45,135 bases of DNA from Streptomyces novaecaesareae. Its GTDB lineage: Bacteria > Actinomycetota > Actinomycetes > Streptomycetales > Streptomycetaceae. The translations under genes were made by a program, and so were the position numbers. The notes beneath the pieces were generated by a model that saw only the letters and a program-made list of their open reading frames with translations, had not been told where the DNA came from and searched no databases. The stretch is taken from positions 1 to 45,135 of the forward strand of contig NZ_JNWQ01000057.1 in NCBI RefSeq assembly GCF_000716875.1. The letters run 5' to 3'. Positions 8,339 to 16,159 of this stretch are shown here, piece by piece (position 1 is the stretch's first letter; the number at the start of each line of letters is the position of its first letter).

Positions 8339-8368
8339 ACATTACCGCATCCCGGAGGGTGGTCCGAA
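8339..8368 (-). promoter_or_regulatory. Putative promoter of tRNA-Val (CAC) copy 2
   Basis: Minus strand -10 TAATGT (8339-8344) and -35 TTCGGA (8363-8368), 18-bp spacing, just upstream of the tRNA. Confidence 0.5.
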
Positions 8369-8403
8369 CACCCTCCCCGCTCGCGGCCCCGACCCCGGGC
8401 GGC

Positions 8404-8862
8404 TCAGCTCCGGCCCAGCTGCCAGGGGACGACCATGCCGTACCGGGCGAGGTACCAGCCGCCCGCGCCGACGAGGGCGGCCAGCCCGATCGCGGTGACC
8501 GCCAGGTTGCGGCGGCGCACCCTCGGGTCCATGGCCCGCCGGGCGGCCTCGGCGACCTTGCGTCGGGTCCAGCGCAGGGCCAGCCGGGCCCAGACGAACT
8601 CGGTGGCCCAGATCCCCATGCCCAGGAAGATCACCACCCAGCCGGGGCCGGGCAGCGGCAGCATGACCACGCCGAGCCCGACCACGGCGAGGCCGGCCAG
8701 GAAGATCGCCGCCTGCCAGGCCCGGTGCAGCGCCGGGGATCGACGGACGAAGGCCGGGGCTCGGGAGCCCACCGCCCGGCCGTCGTCGACGGCCGCGTCA
8801 TCCGCTGTAGTCGCTTCACCCGTTCTCGTGTTCCCGCCCGTCTTGTCGTTTCGCACAGTCAT
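8404..8862 (-). CDS. PGPGW-family membrane protein (TIGR02611-type)
   Basis: A 152-residue integral membrane protein. After a charged N-terminus (about 1-48) come two closely spaced hydrophobic segments, AAIFLAGLAVVGLGVVMLPL and VVIFLGMGIWATEFVW, joined by the PGPGW motif that names the family; a third segment is LAVTAIGLAALVGAGGWYLA near the C-terminus. The function of this actinobacterial family is unknown to me. It is transcribed away from ssgB. ATG start at 8862. It is a single gene with no obvious partner. Confidence 0.85.
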   Translation of the reverse strand: MTVRNDKTGGNTRTGEATTADDAAVDDGRAVGSRAPAFVRRSPALHRAWQAAIFLAGLAVVGLGVVMLPLPGPGWVVIFLGMGIWATEFVWARLALRWTRRKVAEAARRAMDPRVRRRNLAVTAIGLAALVGAGGWYLARYGMVVPWQLGRS

Positions 8863-8972
8863 GCCAGGAAACTAACCAAGAAGTGCCTCGCTAATGCCAG
8901 GCCCGGCCGCCCCGTGGCGATTCCGCAATGCGCCGTAAGGGGTACGACTCGCGCCCGAATCGGGACAGAGGG

Positions 8973-8998
8973 GTTTACATCGGTCTTGGGGGTGGGAT
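8973..8998 (+). promoter_or_regulatory. Candidate stress/sporulation sigma (SigH-type) promoter of ssgB
   Basis: GTTT (8973-8976), then 17 bp, then GGGAT (8994-8998), about 60 bp before the ssgB start. This resembles the GTTT-N14-16-GGGTAT consensus of SigB/SigH-type promoters. In S. coelicolor ssgB is reported to depend on SigH, which makes the site plausible; the match is imperfect and the spacing slightly long. Confidence 0.35.
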
Positions 8999-9057
8999 GG
9001 TCCGTTCGCCGACGTGCGATTCCCCGAGCGCACACTGAGCGAAAGGCCATGGCGCTT

Positions 9058-9471
9058 ATGAACACCACGGTCAGCTGCGAGCTGCACCTGCGCCTCATCG
9101 TGTCCAGCGAGTCCTCACTGCCCGTCCCCGCGGGCCTGCGCTACGACACCGCCGACCCCTACGCCGTGCACGCCACGTTCCACACGGGCGCCGACGAGAC
9201 CGTGGAGTGGGTGTTCGCCCGAGATCTCCTCGCGGAGGGGCTGCACCGACCCACCGGTACCGGCGACGTCCGGGTGTGGCCGTCCCGCAGCCACGGGCAA
9301 GGGGTGGTCTGCATCGCGCTTAGCTCTCCGGAAGGAGAAGCCCTGCTGGAGGCCCCGGCCCGGGCGCTTGAGTCGTTCCTCAAGCGAACGGACGCCGCCG
9401 TGCCACCCGGCACCGAACACCGTCACTTCGACCTCGACCGGGAGCTCTCCCACATCCTCGCCGAAAGCTGA
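9058..9471 (+). CDS. ssgB: SsgB, sporulation septum-site protein
   Basis: A 137-residue SALP (SsgA-like) protein, the archetype SsgB. It starts MNTTVSCELHLRL and carries the family's SSLPVPAGLRYDTADPYAV and WVFARDLLAEGL segments; the sequence is nearly what I remember for S. coelicolor SsgB. It localises to future septum sites in aerial hyphae and recruits FtsZ to start sporulation-specific division. The start at 9058 gives the usual length; an ATG three codons upstream (9049) is also in frame, with gaaagg only 2 bp before it, and that spacing fits 9058 better. Its presence marks the organism as a sporulating streptomycete. Confidence 0.96.
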   Translation: MNTTVSCELHLRLIVSSESSLPVPAGLRYDTADPYAVHATFHTGADETVEWVFARDLLAEGLHRPTGTGDVRVWPSRSHGQGVVCIALSSPEGEALLEAPARALESFLKRTDAAVPPGTEHRHFDLDRELSHILAES

Positions 9472-9899
9472 CCCCGACCGGAGGCGGTCACGCCCCGCCG
9501 TCGGCGGGGCCGTACCCCCTGCCGTCATCGCAGCCGTCCTACTCGGGGGCACGGCAGCGGACTCAGCCGCGCACGACGCGGCCTCGGGGCCGGTGGACGG
9601 CCCGCTCCCACCGGAGCGGGCCCGCAGCACCGAAGGCGCCCGGCACCGTAGCCGGCCATCCGAACGGGTGGCCGGCCTCGGTGTCGGGCGTCGACGTCTT
9701 TCCGGGGTCGCACGCACCACCGGGCCCGGACACCACTCCGAGCCCCGGGCGGCGGGTCGGCGCCCGGTTTCGGACGCTCTGACGGGATCCGCACACGCCT
9801 TCGAAAGAACGCGCCACCCTTCTGGCACAAGGCCCGGTATGGTCTGGGGTAACCGTGGACGCGGGGTATCGGAGTCCCCCTGCGCGAGGAGCCCCCAAC
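9472..9899 (+). other. 428-bp intergenic region with three hairpins
   Basis: No gene seen. A hairpin just after ssgB (ccccgcc-gtc-ggcgggg, 9493-9509) is its likely terminator. Two further inverted repeats follow, ggcccgctcc/ggagcgggcc (about 9599-9622) and gccggcca/tggccggc (about 9653-9678). A -10-like TATGGT at 9839-9844, with only a poor -35, may be the promoter of the CGNR gene, leaving a leader of about 50 nt. Confidence 0.45.
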
Positions 9900-10469
9900 G
9901 TGCTGATCACCCATGACACCGAGTGCGCGCTGAGCATCCTCGTGGAGCTGCTCAACACCGCGCCCGAGGTGTGCGGCGCCGAGCGACTGCCGGACGTCGC
10001 CGCACTGGGCGCCTTCGTGGTCGGCCAGGAGATCAGCGAGATCGACTCGCTGACCGAGGACGACCTGTGCCGGGTGCACGAGCTGCGCACCCGGCTGCGC
10101 GAGGTGTTCGGGACGGAGTCCACCGCGGAGGCCGCCGAACTGGTCAACGCGATCGTCGCCGCCGCCGGCACCACGCCCCGGCTCACCGACCACGACGGCC
10201 ACGACTGGCACATCCACTACTTCGCGCCGCACGCCGCGCTCGGCGACCACCTGGCGGCCGAGCTGGGCATGGCGCTGGCCTTCATCCTCATGGCGGGCGA
10301 GCGGGAGCGGCTGCGCCGGTGCGAGGCGCCGGACTGCGCGCGGGTCTTCGTCGACCTCTCCCGGAACCGCTCCCGGCGCTACTGCGACAGCCGCACCTGC
10401 GGCAACCGGCTGCACGTCGCCGCCTACCGGGCACGGCAGCGCTCGGCGGAGACCGTCCCCTCCGCCTGA
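9900..10469 (+). CDS. CGNR zinc-finger protein (ABATE-type regulator)
   Basis: A 189-residue protein with an N-terminal ABATE-like domain (LVELLNTAP...RVHELRTRLREVF) and a C-terminal CGNR zinc finger: C-EAPD-C near residue 146, then YCDSRTCGNRLHVAAYRAR. The CGNR finger is a putative DNA-binding treble-clef element found in many actinobacterial transcriptional regulators; the ABATE domain is thought to sense a ligand or stress. The GTG at 9900 has Shine-Dalgarno gaggag at good spacing. The frame is open to 9855 but those codons overlap the probable leader. Targets are unknown; linkage to ssgB is conserved as I remember it. Confidence 0.88.
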   Translation: MLITHDTECALSILVELLNTAPEVCGAERLPDVAALGAFVVGQEISEIDSLTEDDLCRVHELRTRLREVFGTESTAEAAELVNAIVAAAGTTPRLTDHDGHDWHIHYFAPHAALGDHLAAELGMALAFILMAGERERLRRCEAPDCARVFVDLSRNRSRRYCDSRTCGNRLHVAAYRARQRSAETVPSA

Positions 10470-10481
10470 CCCCCGGTGCGC

Positions 10482-10949
10482 TCAGATCCCGCGCTTGCGG
10501 AGGATCTCCTCGATGTCGGCGAAGTCGCCCAGGCCGTCGTCCCGCTTGCCCCCGGCCTGCTTCCTGGCCGCCTTCGGCGCCTGGGCGGCCGGCGCCAGGG
10601 CCTGGCGTTCGGGCGCCGGGCCGGCGACCGCGGGGCGCTCCGGCGCGTTCTCCACCGCGCTGCCACGGCGGCCCACCCAACGGGTGGTGACCAGCAGGAC
10701 CGCGGAGACGCCCAGCAGCACGACACCGGTCCACACCCGGGGGTCGAAGACCAGCTTCGCCGCCCAGTCGGTGAACGCCCGGCCGATCGTGCTCGCCAAC
10801 GGGAACAGGCCGGTCAGATAGAGCCCGGCGGGCAGCAGGGCCACCGCGAACCAGCGGGTCGCCGAGAGGAAGCGCCGGCGGTAGGCCCGTAGACTCGCGA
10901 CGGCCACCCCGGCCGCCGTGAGGATGAAGCTGATCGCCGCGCTCAGCAC
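10482..10949 (-). CDS. Small membrane protein, conserved hypothetical
   Basis: A 155-residue protein starting at GTG 10949 (agagg upstream). Three hydrophobic segments: residues 1-18 (LSAAISFILTAAGVAVASL), about 28-50 (TRWFAVALLPAGLYLTGLFPLA), and about 72-92 (VWTGVVLLGVSAVLLVTTRWVG). A Pro/Ala-rich linker follows, then a charged C-terminus with DDGLGDFADIEEILRKRGI, which looks like a short conserved acidic helix. Topology suggests a cytoplasmic tail. I do not know its function. It converges on the CGNR gene with a 12-bp gap. Confidence 0.75.
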   Translation of the reverse strand: MLSAAISFILTAAGVAVASLRAYRRRFLSATRWFAVALLPAGLYLTGLFPLASTIGRAFTDWAAKLVFDPRVWTGVVLLGVSAVLLVTTRWVGRRGSAVENAPERPAVAGPAPERQALAPAAQAPKAARKQAGGKRDDGLGDFADIEEILRKRGI

Positions 10950-11059
10950 GGGGCCGCCTCTTCGCGTCCGGTCTTCCTGGTCATCGGTGCCTCCCTGTCG
11001 GTGCGCCCGCGGGCGCACCGCCGGCCGGAGCGGGCGCCCACTAGTGGAACACTGGGGGA

Positions 11060-11560
11060 ATGATCGATGGTTCCCTCCCCCGCCTCGAGTTCTGGTGCGA
11101 CCTGCAGTGCCCGGACTGCCGCACCGCGCTGGACGACGTACGGGCGCTGCGCGCACGGTACGGCGACGCCCTGTCCGTGGAGCTGCGGCACTTCCCGCTG
11201 GAGAAGCACAAGCACGCCTACGCCGCCGCCGAGGCCGCCGAGGAGGCGTTCGCCCAGGGGCTGGGCTGGCCGTTCGTCGAGGCCCTGCTGGCCCGAGTCG
11301 AGGAGCTGGACGCGCGTGGGCAACAGGTGCTGCTGGATGTCGCCCGGGAGGTCGGGGTGGACGTCGAGGAGGTCGACACCGCGCTGATCGACGGCCGGCA
11401 CATGCTGACCGTCGACGCCGACCAGGCCGAGGGGAAGGCGATCGGGGTCACCGGCACGCCGACGTACGTGATCGGCCGCGAGCGGCTGGACGGCGGGAAG
11501 AGCCAGGAGGGGCTTCGGGAGCGGATCGAGGCCGTCATCGAGGCGGCCAGGGCTTCCTGA
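11060..11560 (+). CDS. DsbA-family (FrnE-like) thioredoxin-fold oxidoreductase
   Basis: A 166-residue cytoplasmic protein with no signal peptide. The N-terminus reads LEFWCDLQCPDC with a CPDC active-site pair (Cys17, Cys20), then an all-helical insertion, then the cis-proline strand GVTGTPTYVIGRERLDGGKSQE. This is the DsbA/FrnE/2-hydroxychromene isomerase fold; the intact CxxC favours a disulfide oxidoreductase. The start is ATG 11060, preceded by tggggga. The family is often tied to redox stress. The neighbouring genes give no substrate. Confidence 0.9.
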   Translation: MIDGSLPRLEFWCDLQCPDCRTALDDVRALRARYGDALSVELRHFPLEKHKHAYAAAEAAEEAFAQGLGWPFVEALLARVEELDARGQQVLLDVAREVGVDVEEVDTALIDGRHMLTVDADQAEGKAIGVTGTPTYVIGRERLDGGKSQEGLRERIEAVIEAARAS

Positions 11561-11567
11561 CGGCACG

Positions 11568-12413
11568 TCAGAGTGCCTTGCCGTAGAGGCGTTCGGTGAC
11601 CCGGTAGCCGAGCGAGCCGTAGAGCCGGACGGCGACGGCGTTGTCGGCGAAGACGTTGAGGCCGAGGTTGCGCACCCCGGCGGCGAGGCACTCCCGCTCG
11701 GCGAGCAGCATCAGGGTGCGGCCGTGTCCCCGGCCCCGGTGGGCCGGGGACACCTCGACCACCATCACCCAGGCGAGCGGTTCGCCGTCCGGCAGGTCGC
11801 GCAGGTGCAGGGCCAGCCAGATCGAGCCGTACGGGCCCGGCCCGCCGTCGGCGCCGTACAGGCTGCTGAGGACGACGCCGGGGGTCCCGGCACCCTCCGG
11901 CAGCCGGTGCCGCCGTCCGCCGTCCACCTTGGCGCGGGCCTGCTCCTCGGTGAGGCCGGAGGCGACGAGCGCCCGGGTGAAGCGCTCCGCGCCCTCGTCG
12001 AGCCAGGCCCGGAGGGCTTCCGCGCCGATCGGACGCACGGCCAGCCCGGCGGGCAGGGCCGGGGCGTCGGTCAGGCGCTTGCTCATGGTCCGCATCCGCT
12101 CGGTGTAGCCGAGGGTGGCGGCGAGGGAGCGGGCGATCGACGCCGGTTCGGGGATCCGGACGTCCACCCGGACGCAGCCCCAGTTGCGCAGCACCTCCTC
12201 GGCGGCGAGCGCGCCGAACGTGCCACGGCCACGGCCGCGCGCTTCGGCGACTTCCAACTCGGATATCTCGCCCCAGAGTTGGCCGCCGTTCGGGGTGGCG
12301 GTGGTGCGCAGCGCGCCGACCGGGTGGCCGTTCGACAGGATCCGCCAGCGTCTGGTGCGGCCGCCGGCCGCGGTGGGTGTCTCCGGGCCCTCGGGGCGCA
12401 GCGTGGTGGTCAT
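11568..12413 (-). CDS. Tandem GNAT acetyltransferase
   Basis: A 281-residue protein with two GNAT halves, as in mycothiol synthase-like proteins. The N-terminal half (about 20-125) has a weakened acetyl-CoA site (VAEARGRGRGTFGALAAEEVL) and the C-terminal half (about 150-281) has a full one: VVEVSPAHRGRGHGRTLMLLAERECLAAG, followed by the GLNVFADNAVAVRLYGSLGY motif B. The acyl acceptor is unknown. It converges tightly (8 bp) on the DsbA-like gene. A short hairpin lies upstream in the gap before pabC (about 12429-12447), which may end the pab operon. Confidence 0.88.
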   Translation of the reverse strand: MTTTLRPEGPETPTAAGGRTRRWRILSNGHPVGALRTTATPNGGQLWGEISELEVAEARGRGRGTFGALAAEEVLRNWGCVRVDVRIPEPASIARSLAATLGYTERMRTMSKRLTDAPALPAGLAVRPIGAEALRAWLDEGAERFTRALVASGLTEEQARAKVDGGRRHRLPEGAGTPGVVLSSLYGADGGPGPYGSIWLALHLRDLPDGEPLAWVMVVEVSPAHRGRGHGRTLMLLAERECLAAGVRNLGLNVFADNAVAVRLYGSLGYRVTERLYGKAL

Positions 12414-12493
12414 GTGGTGGTCCCTTCCCCCTGCCGGGAAGGTTATCCACGAGTGTCTCCAGGCGGCCGGTTCGGCCTTCCGGAGCGGGCGGA

Positions 12494-13324
12494 TCAGGGG
12501 TCGAGGTCGTCGCCGCTGCGCTCGGTGAAGACGGCCATGGCCTTGGCGGTGACGGGGCCGATGCCGGGCAGCTCGCGGTCGTCGACGCGGGTGACGGCCT
12601 GGACGTCACGGGTGGTGGAGGTCAGGAAGATCTCCTCGGCATCCTGGAGGGCGTCGAGCGGGAGGTCGGCCTCCTCGGCGCCGCACCAGTCGACGACGAG
12701 CTGCCGGGTGATGCCGGCCAGGCAGCCGGAGGCGAGGGTCGGGGTGAGCAGGCGGCCGCCGATGACCACGAAGACGTTGGAGCCGGTGCCCTCGCAGAGC
12801 CGGCCGGCGGTGTTGGCGAACAGGGCCTCGGAGGCGCCGGCGCGGTGGGCGGCGGCCAGGGCGACGACGTTCTCGGCGTACGAGGTGGTCTTGAGGCCGG
12901 CGACGGCGCTGTGCTCGTTGCGGCGCCAGGGGACGACGACGGCGGCGGTCTCGTCCGGGCGGCGGGTGAGGGCGCCGAGGGCGACGACGAGCGTGGGGCC
13001 GGTGGTGCCGCGCTCGGAGCCGAGCGGGGCGTTGCCCCCGGTGTAGGTGACCCGCAGGCGGCCGAGCGGCGCGGGGTTGGCGGCGAGGACCTGGGCGCAG
13101 GCCTCGCGGACCAGGTCGTGGTCGGGGTCGGTCAGGCCGAGGCCGCGGGCGGAGCGGGTGAGCCGGTCGAGGTGGCGGGTGACCGCGAAGGCCTCGCCGT
13201 CGACGGCCTTCATGGTCTCGAAGACGCCGTCGCCGGTGGTGAGGCCGTGGTCGAGGACCGAGACGGCGGCATCGGCGGAGTCGACGAGCGTGCCGTTGAC
13301 CCAGCTCGTGGTGCGCTTGTGCAT
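12494..13324 (-). CDS. pabC: Aminodeoxychorismate lyase / class IV aminotransferase
   Basis: A 276-residue fold-type IV PLP enzyme. VLDHGLTTGDGVFETMKAVDG is the family N-terminus. The PLP lysine is in AGLKTTSYAENV, and the phosphate-binding turn is in EGTGSNVF with LASGCLAGITRQLV. Next to pabB, the likely reaction is 4-amino-4-deoxychorismate to p-aminobenzoate plus pyruvate, for folate. Branched-chain or D-amino-acid aminotransferase activity cannot be excluded from sequence alone. ATG 13324 with Shine-Dalgarno gaggag; 26 bp after the pabB stop, so one operon. Confidence 0.88.
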   Translation of the reverse strand: MHKRTTSWVNGTLVDSADAAVSVLDHGLTTGDGVFETMKAVDGEAFAVTRHLDRLTRSARGLGLTDPDHDLVREACAQVLAANPAPLGRLRVTYTGGNAPLGSERGTTGPTLVVALGALTRRPDETAAVVVPWRRNEHSAVAGLKTTSYAENVVALAAAHRAGASEALFANTAGRLCEGTGSNVFVVIGGRLLTPTLASGCLAGITRQLVVDWCGAEEADLPLDALQDAEEIFLTSTTRDVQAVTRVDDRELPGIGPVTAKAMAVFTERSGDDLDP

Positions 13325-13350
13325 CGAGGGCTGCTCCTCAGCGGTGGGGC

Positions 13351-14412
13351 TCACGACCCGGTCGGGTCGGGTTCGGTGCCCGACGCTATCGCGACCAGGC
13401 GGGCGGCCTTCAGTTCCGTTTCCGCCCACTCGCGTTCGGGGTCGGAGCCCCAGGTGATGCCGGCGCCGGTGCCGAAGCGCAGGACGGGTGTGCCCGGGTC
13501 GGTCCGGTCGAGCCAGAAGGTGCGGATGCCGACAGCGAGTTCGGCCTCGCCGCGGTCGGCGTCGACCCAGCCGACGGCGCCGCAGTACGGGCCGCGCGGG
13601 GCGGTCTCCAGGGCGTCGATGATCCGCAGGGCGCTGGACTTGGGGGCGCCGGTGACGGAGCCGGGCGGGAAGGTGGCGGCGAGGAGTTCGGGCCAGCCGG
13701 CGTCCTCGCGCAGGGTGCCCTCGACGGTGGAGACCAGGTGGACCAGGCCGGGGTGTTTCTCGACGACGCAGAGGTCGGGGACGGTGACGCTGCCGCTCTC
13801 GCAGACCCGGCCGAGGTCGTTGCGGACGAGGTCCACGATCATCACGTTCTCGGCGTGGTCCTTGTCGAGGAGGTCGTGCTCGGTGCGGCCGGTGCCCTTG
13901 ATCGGGCCGGAGGAGACGGTGCGGCCGGTGCGGCGCAGGTAGAGCTCGGGTGAGGCGGTGGCGATCTCGACGCCGTGCGCGGGCAGGCGGATGGTGCCGG
14001 CGTAGGGGGCGGGGTTGCCGTGGGCGAGGAGGCCGGTGAGGGCGTCGATGTCGCTGCGGGCCGGGTCGGGCAGCGGCGCGGACAGGACGCGGCAGAGGTT
14101 GGCCTGGTACACCTCGCCGGTGGCTATGTGCTCGCGGATGCGGCGCACGCCCGCGGTGTAGGCGGTGCGGTCCATGGAGCTGTGCCAGCTGCCGGCGTCC
14201 GGGCCGCGCCAGCCGGCGCCGGAGGGCGGGGCGGGGGCGGGGCGGACCTCGTCGAAGCGGGCGCAGGTCAGCCGGCCCTCGAAGTCGTAGGCGACGGCCC
14301 AGTGGCCGGAGGAGTCGAGGGCGGCCGGGTCCGAGGTGACGTCGCGCAGTCCGGTGGCCAGTCGGCCGCCGAAACGGGCGAGCGGGGTGCTGGGGTCGGG
14401 GTGGCCGGACAC
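13351..14412 (-). CDS. pabB: Aminodeoxychorismate synthase component I (chorismate-binding)
   Basis: A 353-residue chorismate-binding enzyme. Signature segments: GEVYQANLCRVL, SPELYLRRTGRTVSSGPIKGT, the DLVRNDLGRVCESGSV motif, VSTVEGTL, FPPGSVTGAPK, and the C-terminal AELAVGIRTFW. The PIKGT motif carries the catalytic Lys typical of aminodeoxychorismate synthase rather than the PxxAGT of anthranilate synthase TrpE. It lacks the N-terminal extension seen in long PabB/TrpE forms and has no fused glutaminase; a PabA must act from elsewhere. The start is GTG 14412 with aggag just upstream. First gene of pabB-pabC. Confidence 0.92.
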   Translation of the reverse strand: MSGHPDPSTPLARFGGRLATGLRDVTSDPAALDSSGHWAVAYDFEGRLTCARFDEVRPAPAPPSGAGWRGPDAGSWHSSMDRTAYTAGVRRIREHIATGEVYQANLCRVLSAPLPDPARSDIDALTGLLAHGNPAPYAGTIRLPAHGVEIATASPELYLRRTGRTVSSGPIKGTGRTEHDLLDKDHAENVMIVDLVRNDLGRVCESGSVTVPDLCVVEKHPGLVHLVSTVEGTLREDAGWPELLAATFPPGSVTGAPKSSALRIIDALETAPRGPYCGAVGWVDADRGEAELAVGIRTFWLDRTDPGTPVLRFGTGAGITWGSDPEREWAETELKAARLVAIASGTEPDPTGS

Positions 14413-14662
14413 GGTTCTCCTGCGCGGTGTTGCTGGGCGGCGGTGCCTGAAGTGTAGGTCGGGGGCGCGGGCCCGGCTCGGGGGGCGCCCGCGACCGGGC
14501 GCGGGCCGGGGCGTGAGCAGTCCCGGGCGTCGCTCCGGTGTGCGCCGGGTGGCCTGCGGATGATCGTCCGGGAGCGTCGCAGGTGGCGGCCGGTGACCGG
14601 TCGGGAGGGCTGACGGCACGGCACTCGGCGGGCATCCCCTCGGCATGCTGCGGGAACGGATT
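14413..14662. other. Intergenic region between pabB and the tRNA operon
   Basis: About 330 bp to the first tRNA. Apart from the tRNA promoter (14663-14690) I see only GC-rich sequence without a gene; open frames here are of the kind expected by chance at this GC content. Confidence 0.6.
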
Positions 14663-14690
14663 TTTAGCTGGCCCGGGAATCCGCTAGAGT
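14663..14690 (+). promoter_or_regulatory. Promoter of the tRNA Gly-Cys-Val operon
   Basis: -35 TTTAGC (14663-14668) and -10 TAGAGT (14685-14690), 16-bp spacing, about 57 bp before the first tRNA. The -10 is a very good housekeeping (HrdB) hexamer. Confidence 0.7.
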
Positions 14691-14747
14691 TCAACACGTC
14701 GCCAGGGAGCGCAGCCGGGAAAACCGGCGGAGATCCCCGGGAGACAG

Positions 14748-14820
14748 GCGGACGTGGCTCAGTTGGTAGAGCATCACCTTGCCAAGGTGAGGGTCGCGAG
14801 TTCGAATCTCGTCGTCCGCT
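14748..14820 (+). tRNA. tRNA-Gly (GCC)
   Basis: 73 nt. Acceptor gcggacg/cgtccgc, discriminator T; D-arm GGCTCAGTTGGTAGAGC; anticodon stem tcacc/ggtga with loop TTGCCAA (GCC, reads GGC/GGU); T-loop GTTCGAATC. First gene of a five-tRNA run. Confidence 0.97.
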
Positions 14821-14860
14821 CGATGGAGAACAGTGTAAGATCGTTCTTCGTGTGTTGCCT

Positions 14861-14934
14861 GGTGGAGTGGCCGAGAGGCGAGGCAACGGCCTGCAAAGCC
14901 GTGTACACGGGTTCAAATCCCGTCTCCACCTCCA
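14861..14934 (+). tRNA. tRNA-Cys (GCA)
   Basis: 74 nt including an encoded CCA. Acceptor ggtggag/ctccacc with discriminator T; anticodon stem acggc/gccgt with loop CTGCAAA (GCA); T-loop GTTCAAATC. Confidence 0.97.
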
Positions 14935-14968
14935 AGAGGATCACCCGGTTCTGCCGGGAGACCTCCCC

Positions 14969-15040
<72 letters not shown>

Positions 15041-15081
15041 CGTCGGGTCCTCCGGGATCTGCTGCAAGACCGCCTCACCAG

Positions 15082-15153
<72 letters not shown>

Positions 15154-15194
15154 CGTCGGGTCCTCCGGGGCCTGCTGCAAGACCGCCTCACCAG

Positions 15195-15266
<72 letters not shown>

Positions 15267-15273
15267 CAGTAAC

Positions 15274-15316
15274 GGCCGGGGCCGTGATCCGTCAGGATCA
15301 CGGCCCCGGCCCTTTT
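15274..15316 (+). terminator. Rho-independent terminator of the tRNA operon
   Basis: A 17-bp perfect stem (ggccggggccgtgatcc / ggatcacggccccggcc, 4-nt loop) followed by ctttt, eight bases after the last tRNA. Confidence 0.95.
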
Positions 15317-15361
15317 GCGTCGGCCCTCCGGTGGCGGTGCCGACGTTGCGGAAGAAGAAGA

Positions 15362-15399
15362 GCCGCGTACGGACGCCCTCACCGACGTCCGTACGCGGC
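15362..15399 (-). terminator. Terminator of the small membrane-protein gene
   Basis: A perfect 14-bp stem (gccgcgtacggacg / cgtccgtacgcggc, 10-nt loop). Read on the minus strand it is followed by a pyrimidine run (ctcttcttcttcc), so it is oriented to end the minus-strand gene at 15550-15753. The 150 bp between them hold only further GC palindromes. Confidence 0.7.
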
Positions 15400-15549
15400 G
15401 TCTCCGCCTGCCGGGGCGCTCTGCGCACCGCTCTCGCCCGTCCGCGAGTCATCGCGGCCGCGGCCTCCCCGGCGGCACCGCTCCCCGTCCCCTGGGGACC
15501 GGTGCCCGTTCTGTGGCCGCCCCAGGGGCGGCGCCTTCTCGCGTCCTCG

Positions 15550-15753
15550 TCAGCGGCTGATCAGATCGGCGACGGCCTGCGCCTGGTTCGCCATCTGCTC
15601 CCAACCTCCGAAGAGGATCACCAGGAGCACGGCGCACGGCAGGGCCATGGCCAGGGCCACCGCGGGGTGCCGGGTGGGCTGCTCGGTGGTGGACCGGGAC
15701 TGGACGGAGGCCGGCCGACGGCGGCGGGGGGTTCCCGTGAGCTGCGGTGCCAT
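15550..15753 (-). CDS. Small single-pass membrane protein
   Basis: A 67-residue protein with a basic N-terminus (TPRRRRPASVQSRS), one membrane segment at about residues 30-49 (AVALAMALPCAVLLVILFGG) and a short polar tail (WEQMANQAQAVADLISR). The start codon ATG 15753 has a strong Shine-Dalgarno (caggagt) at ideal spacing, and a hairpin terminator follows, which is why I accept such a short gene. Function unknown; it lies between the tRNA operon and the kinase gene, divergent from the latter. Confidence 0.65.
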   Translation of the reverse strand: MAPQLTGTPRRRRPASVQSRSTTEQPTRHPAVALAMALPCAVLLVILFGGWEQMANQAQAVADLISR

Positions 15754-16159
15754 GCCCTTACTCCTGATCCGGTCGAGTTGGCGCGGTGGACGGCTTACCT
15801 CGGGGGACGAGCTCCCCGTCCACCGCTGGACACAACGCTATTGGCCACGGGGTCCTTCGGACGTCATGCCGTCGTACTGTTCCTCGGACGTCCCGGAGGA
15901 TGACGCCCGGACTCGGGGACTACTACCGCAGGGGGAGGGAAGATTGACCCGACCCCCGGGGGAACCCTGAGGGGGAACCCCGAGAAGCGCTCCGGCACCC
16001 CTCTGACCTGCGGGTCAACGCAAGATCAGACAATCCCACGGCGGCTTGAGGTGTTGCGTATCAGCACACCGCAGCGGGCAGTCCGTAAGCTGTGCCAGAC
16101 AGGAACTGACGATGGCCCAACCGACGGGGCCTCACCCACAGGCTGACGGGGAACGGAAC
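15754..16159. other. Divergent intergenic region upstream of the kinase
   Basis: About 400 bp between divergent genes. It contains short G-runs (gggggaaccctgagggggaacccc, about 15957-15981) and no clear promoter by eye. If the kinase starts at the upstream ATG 16112, this region ends 48 bp earlier. Confidence 0.5.
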
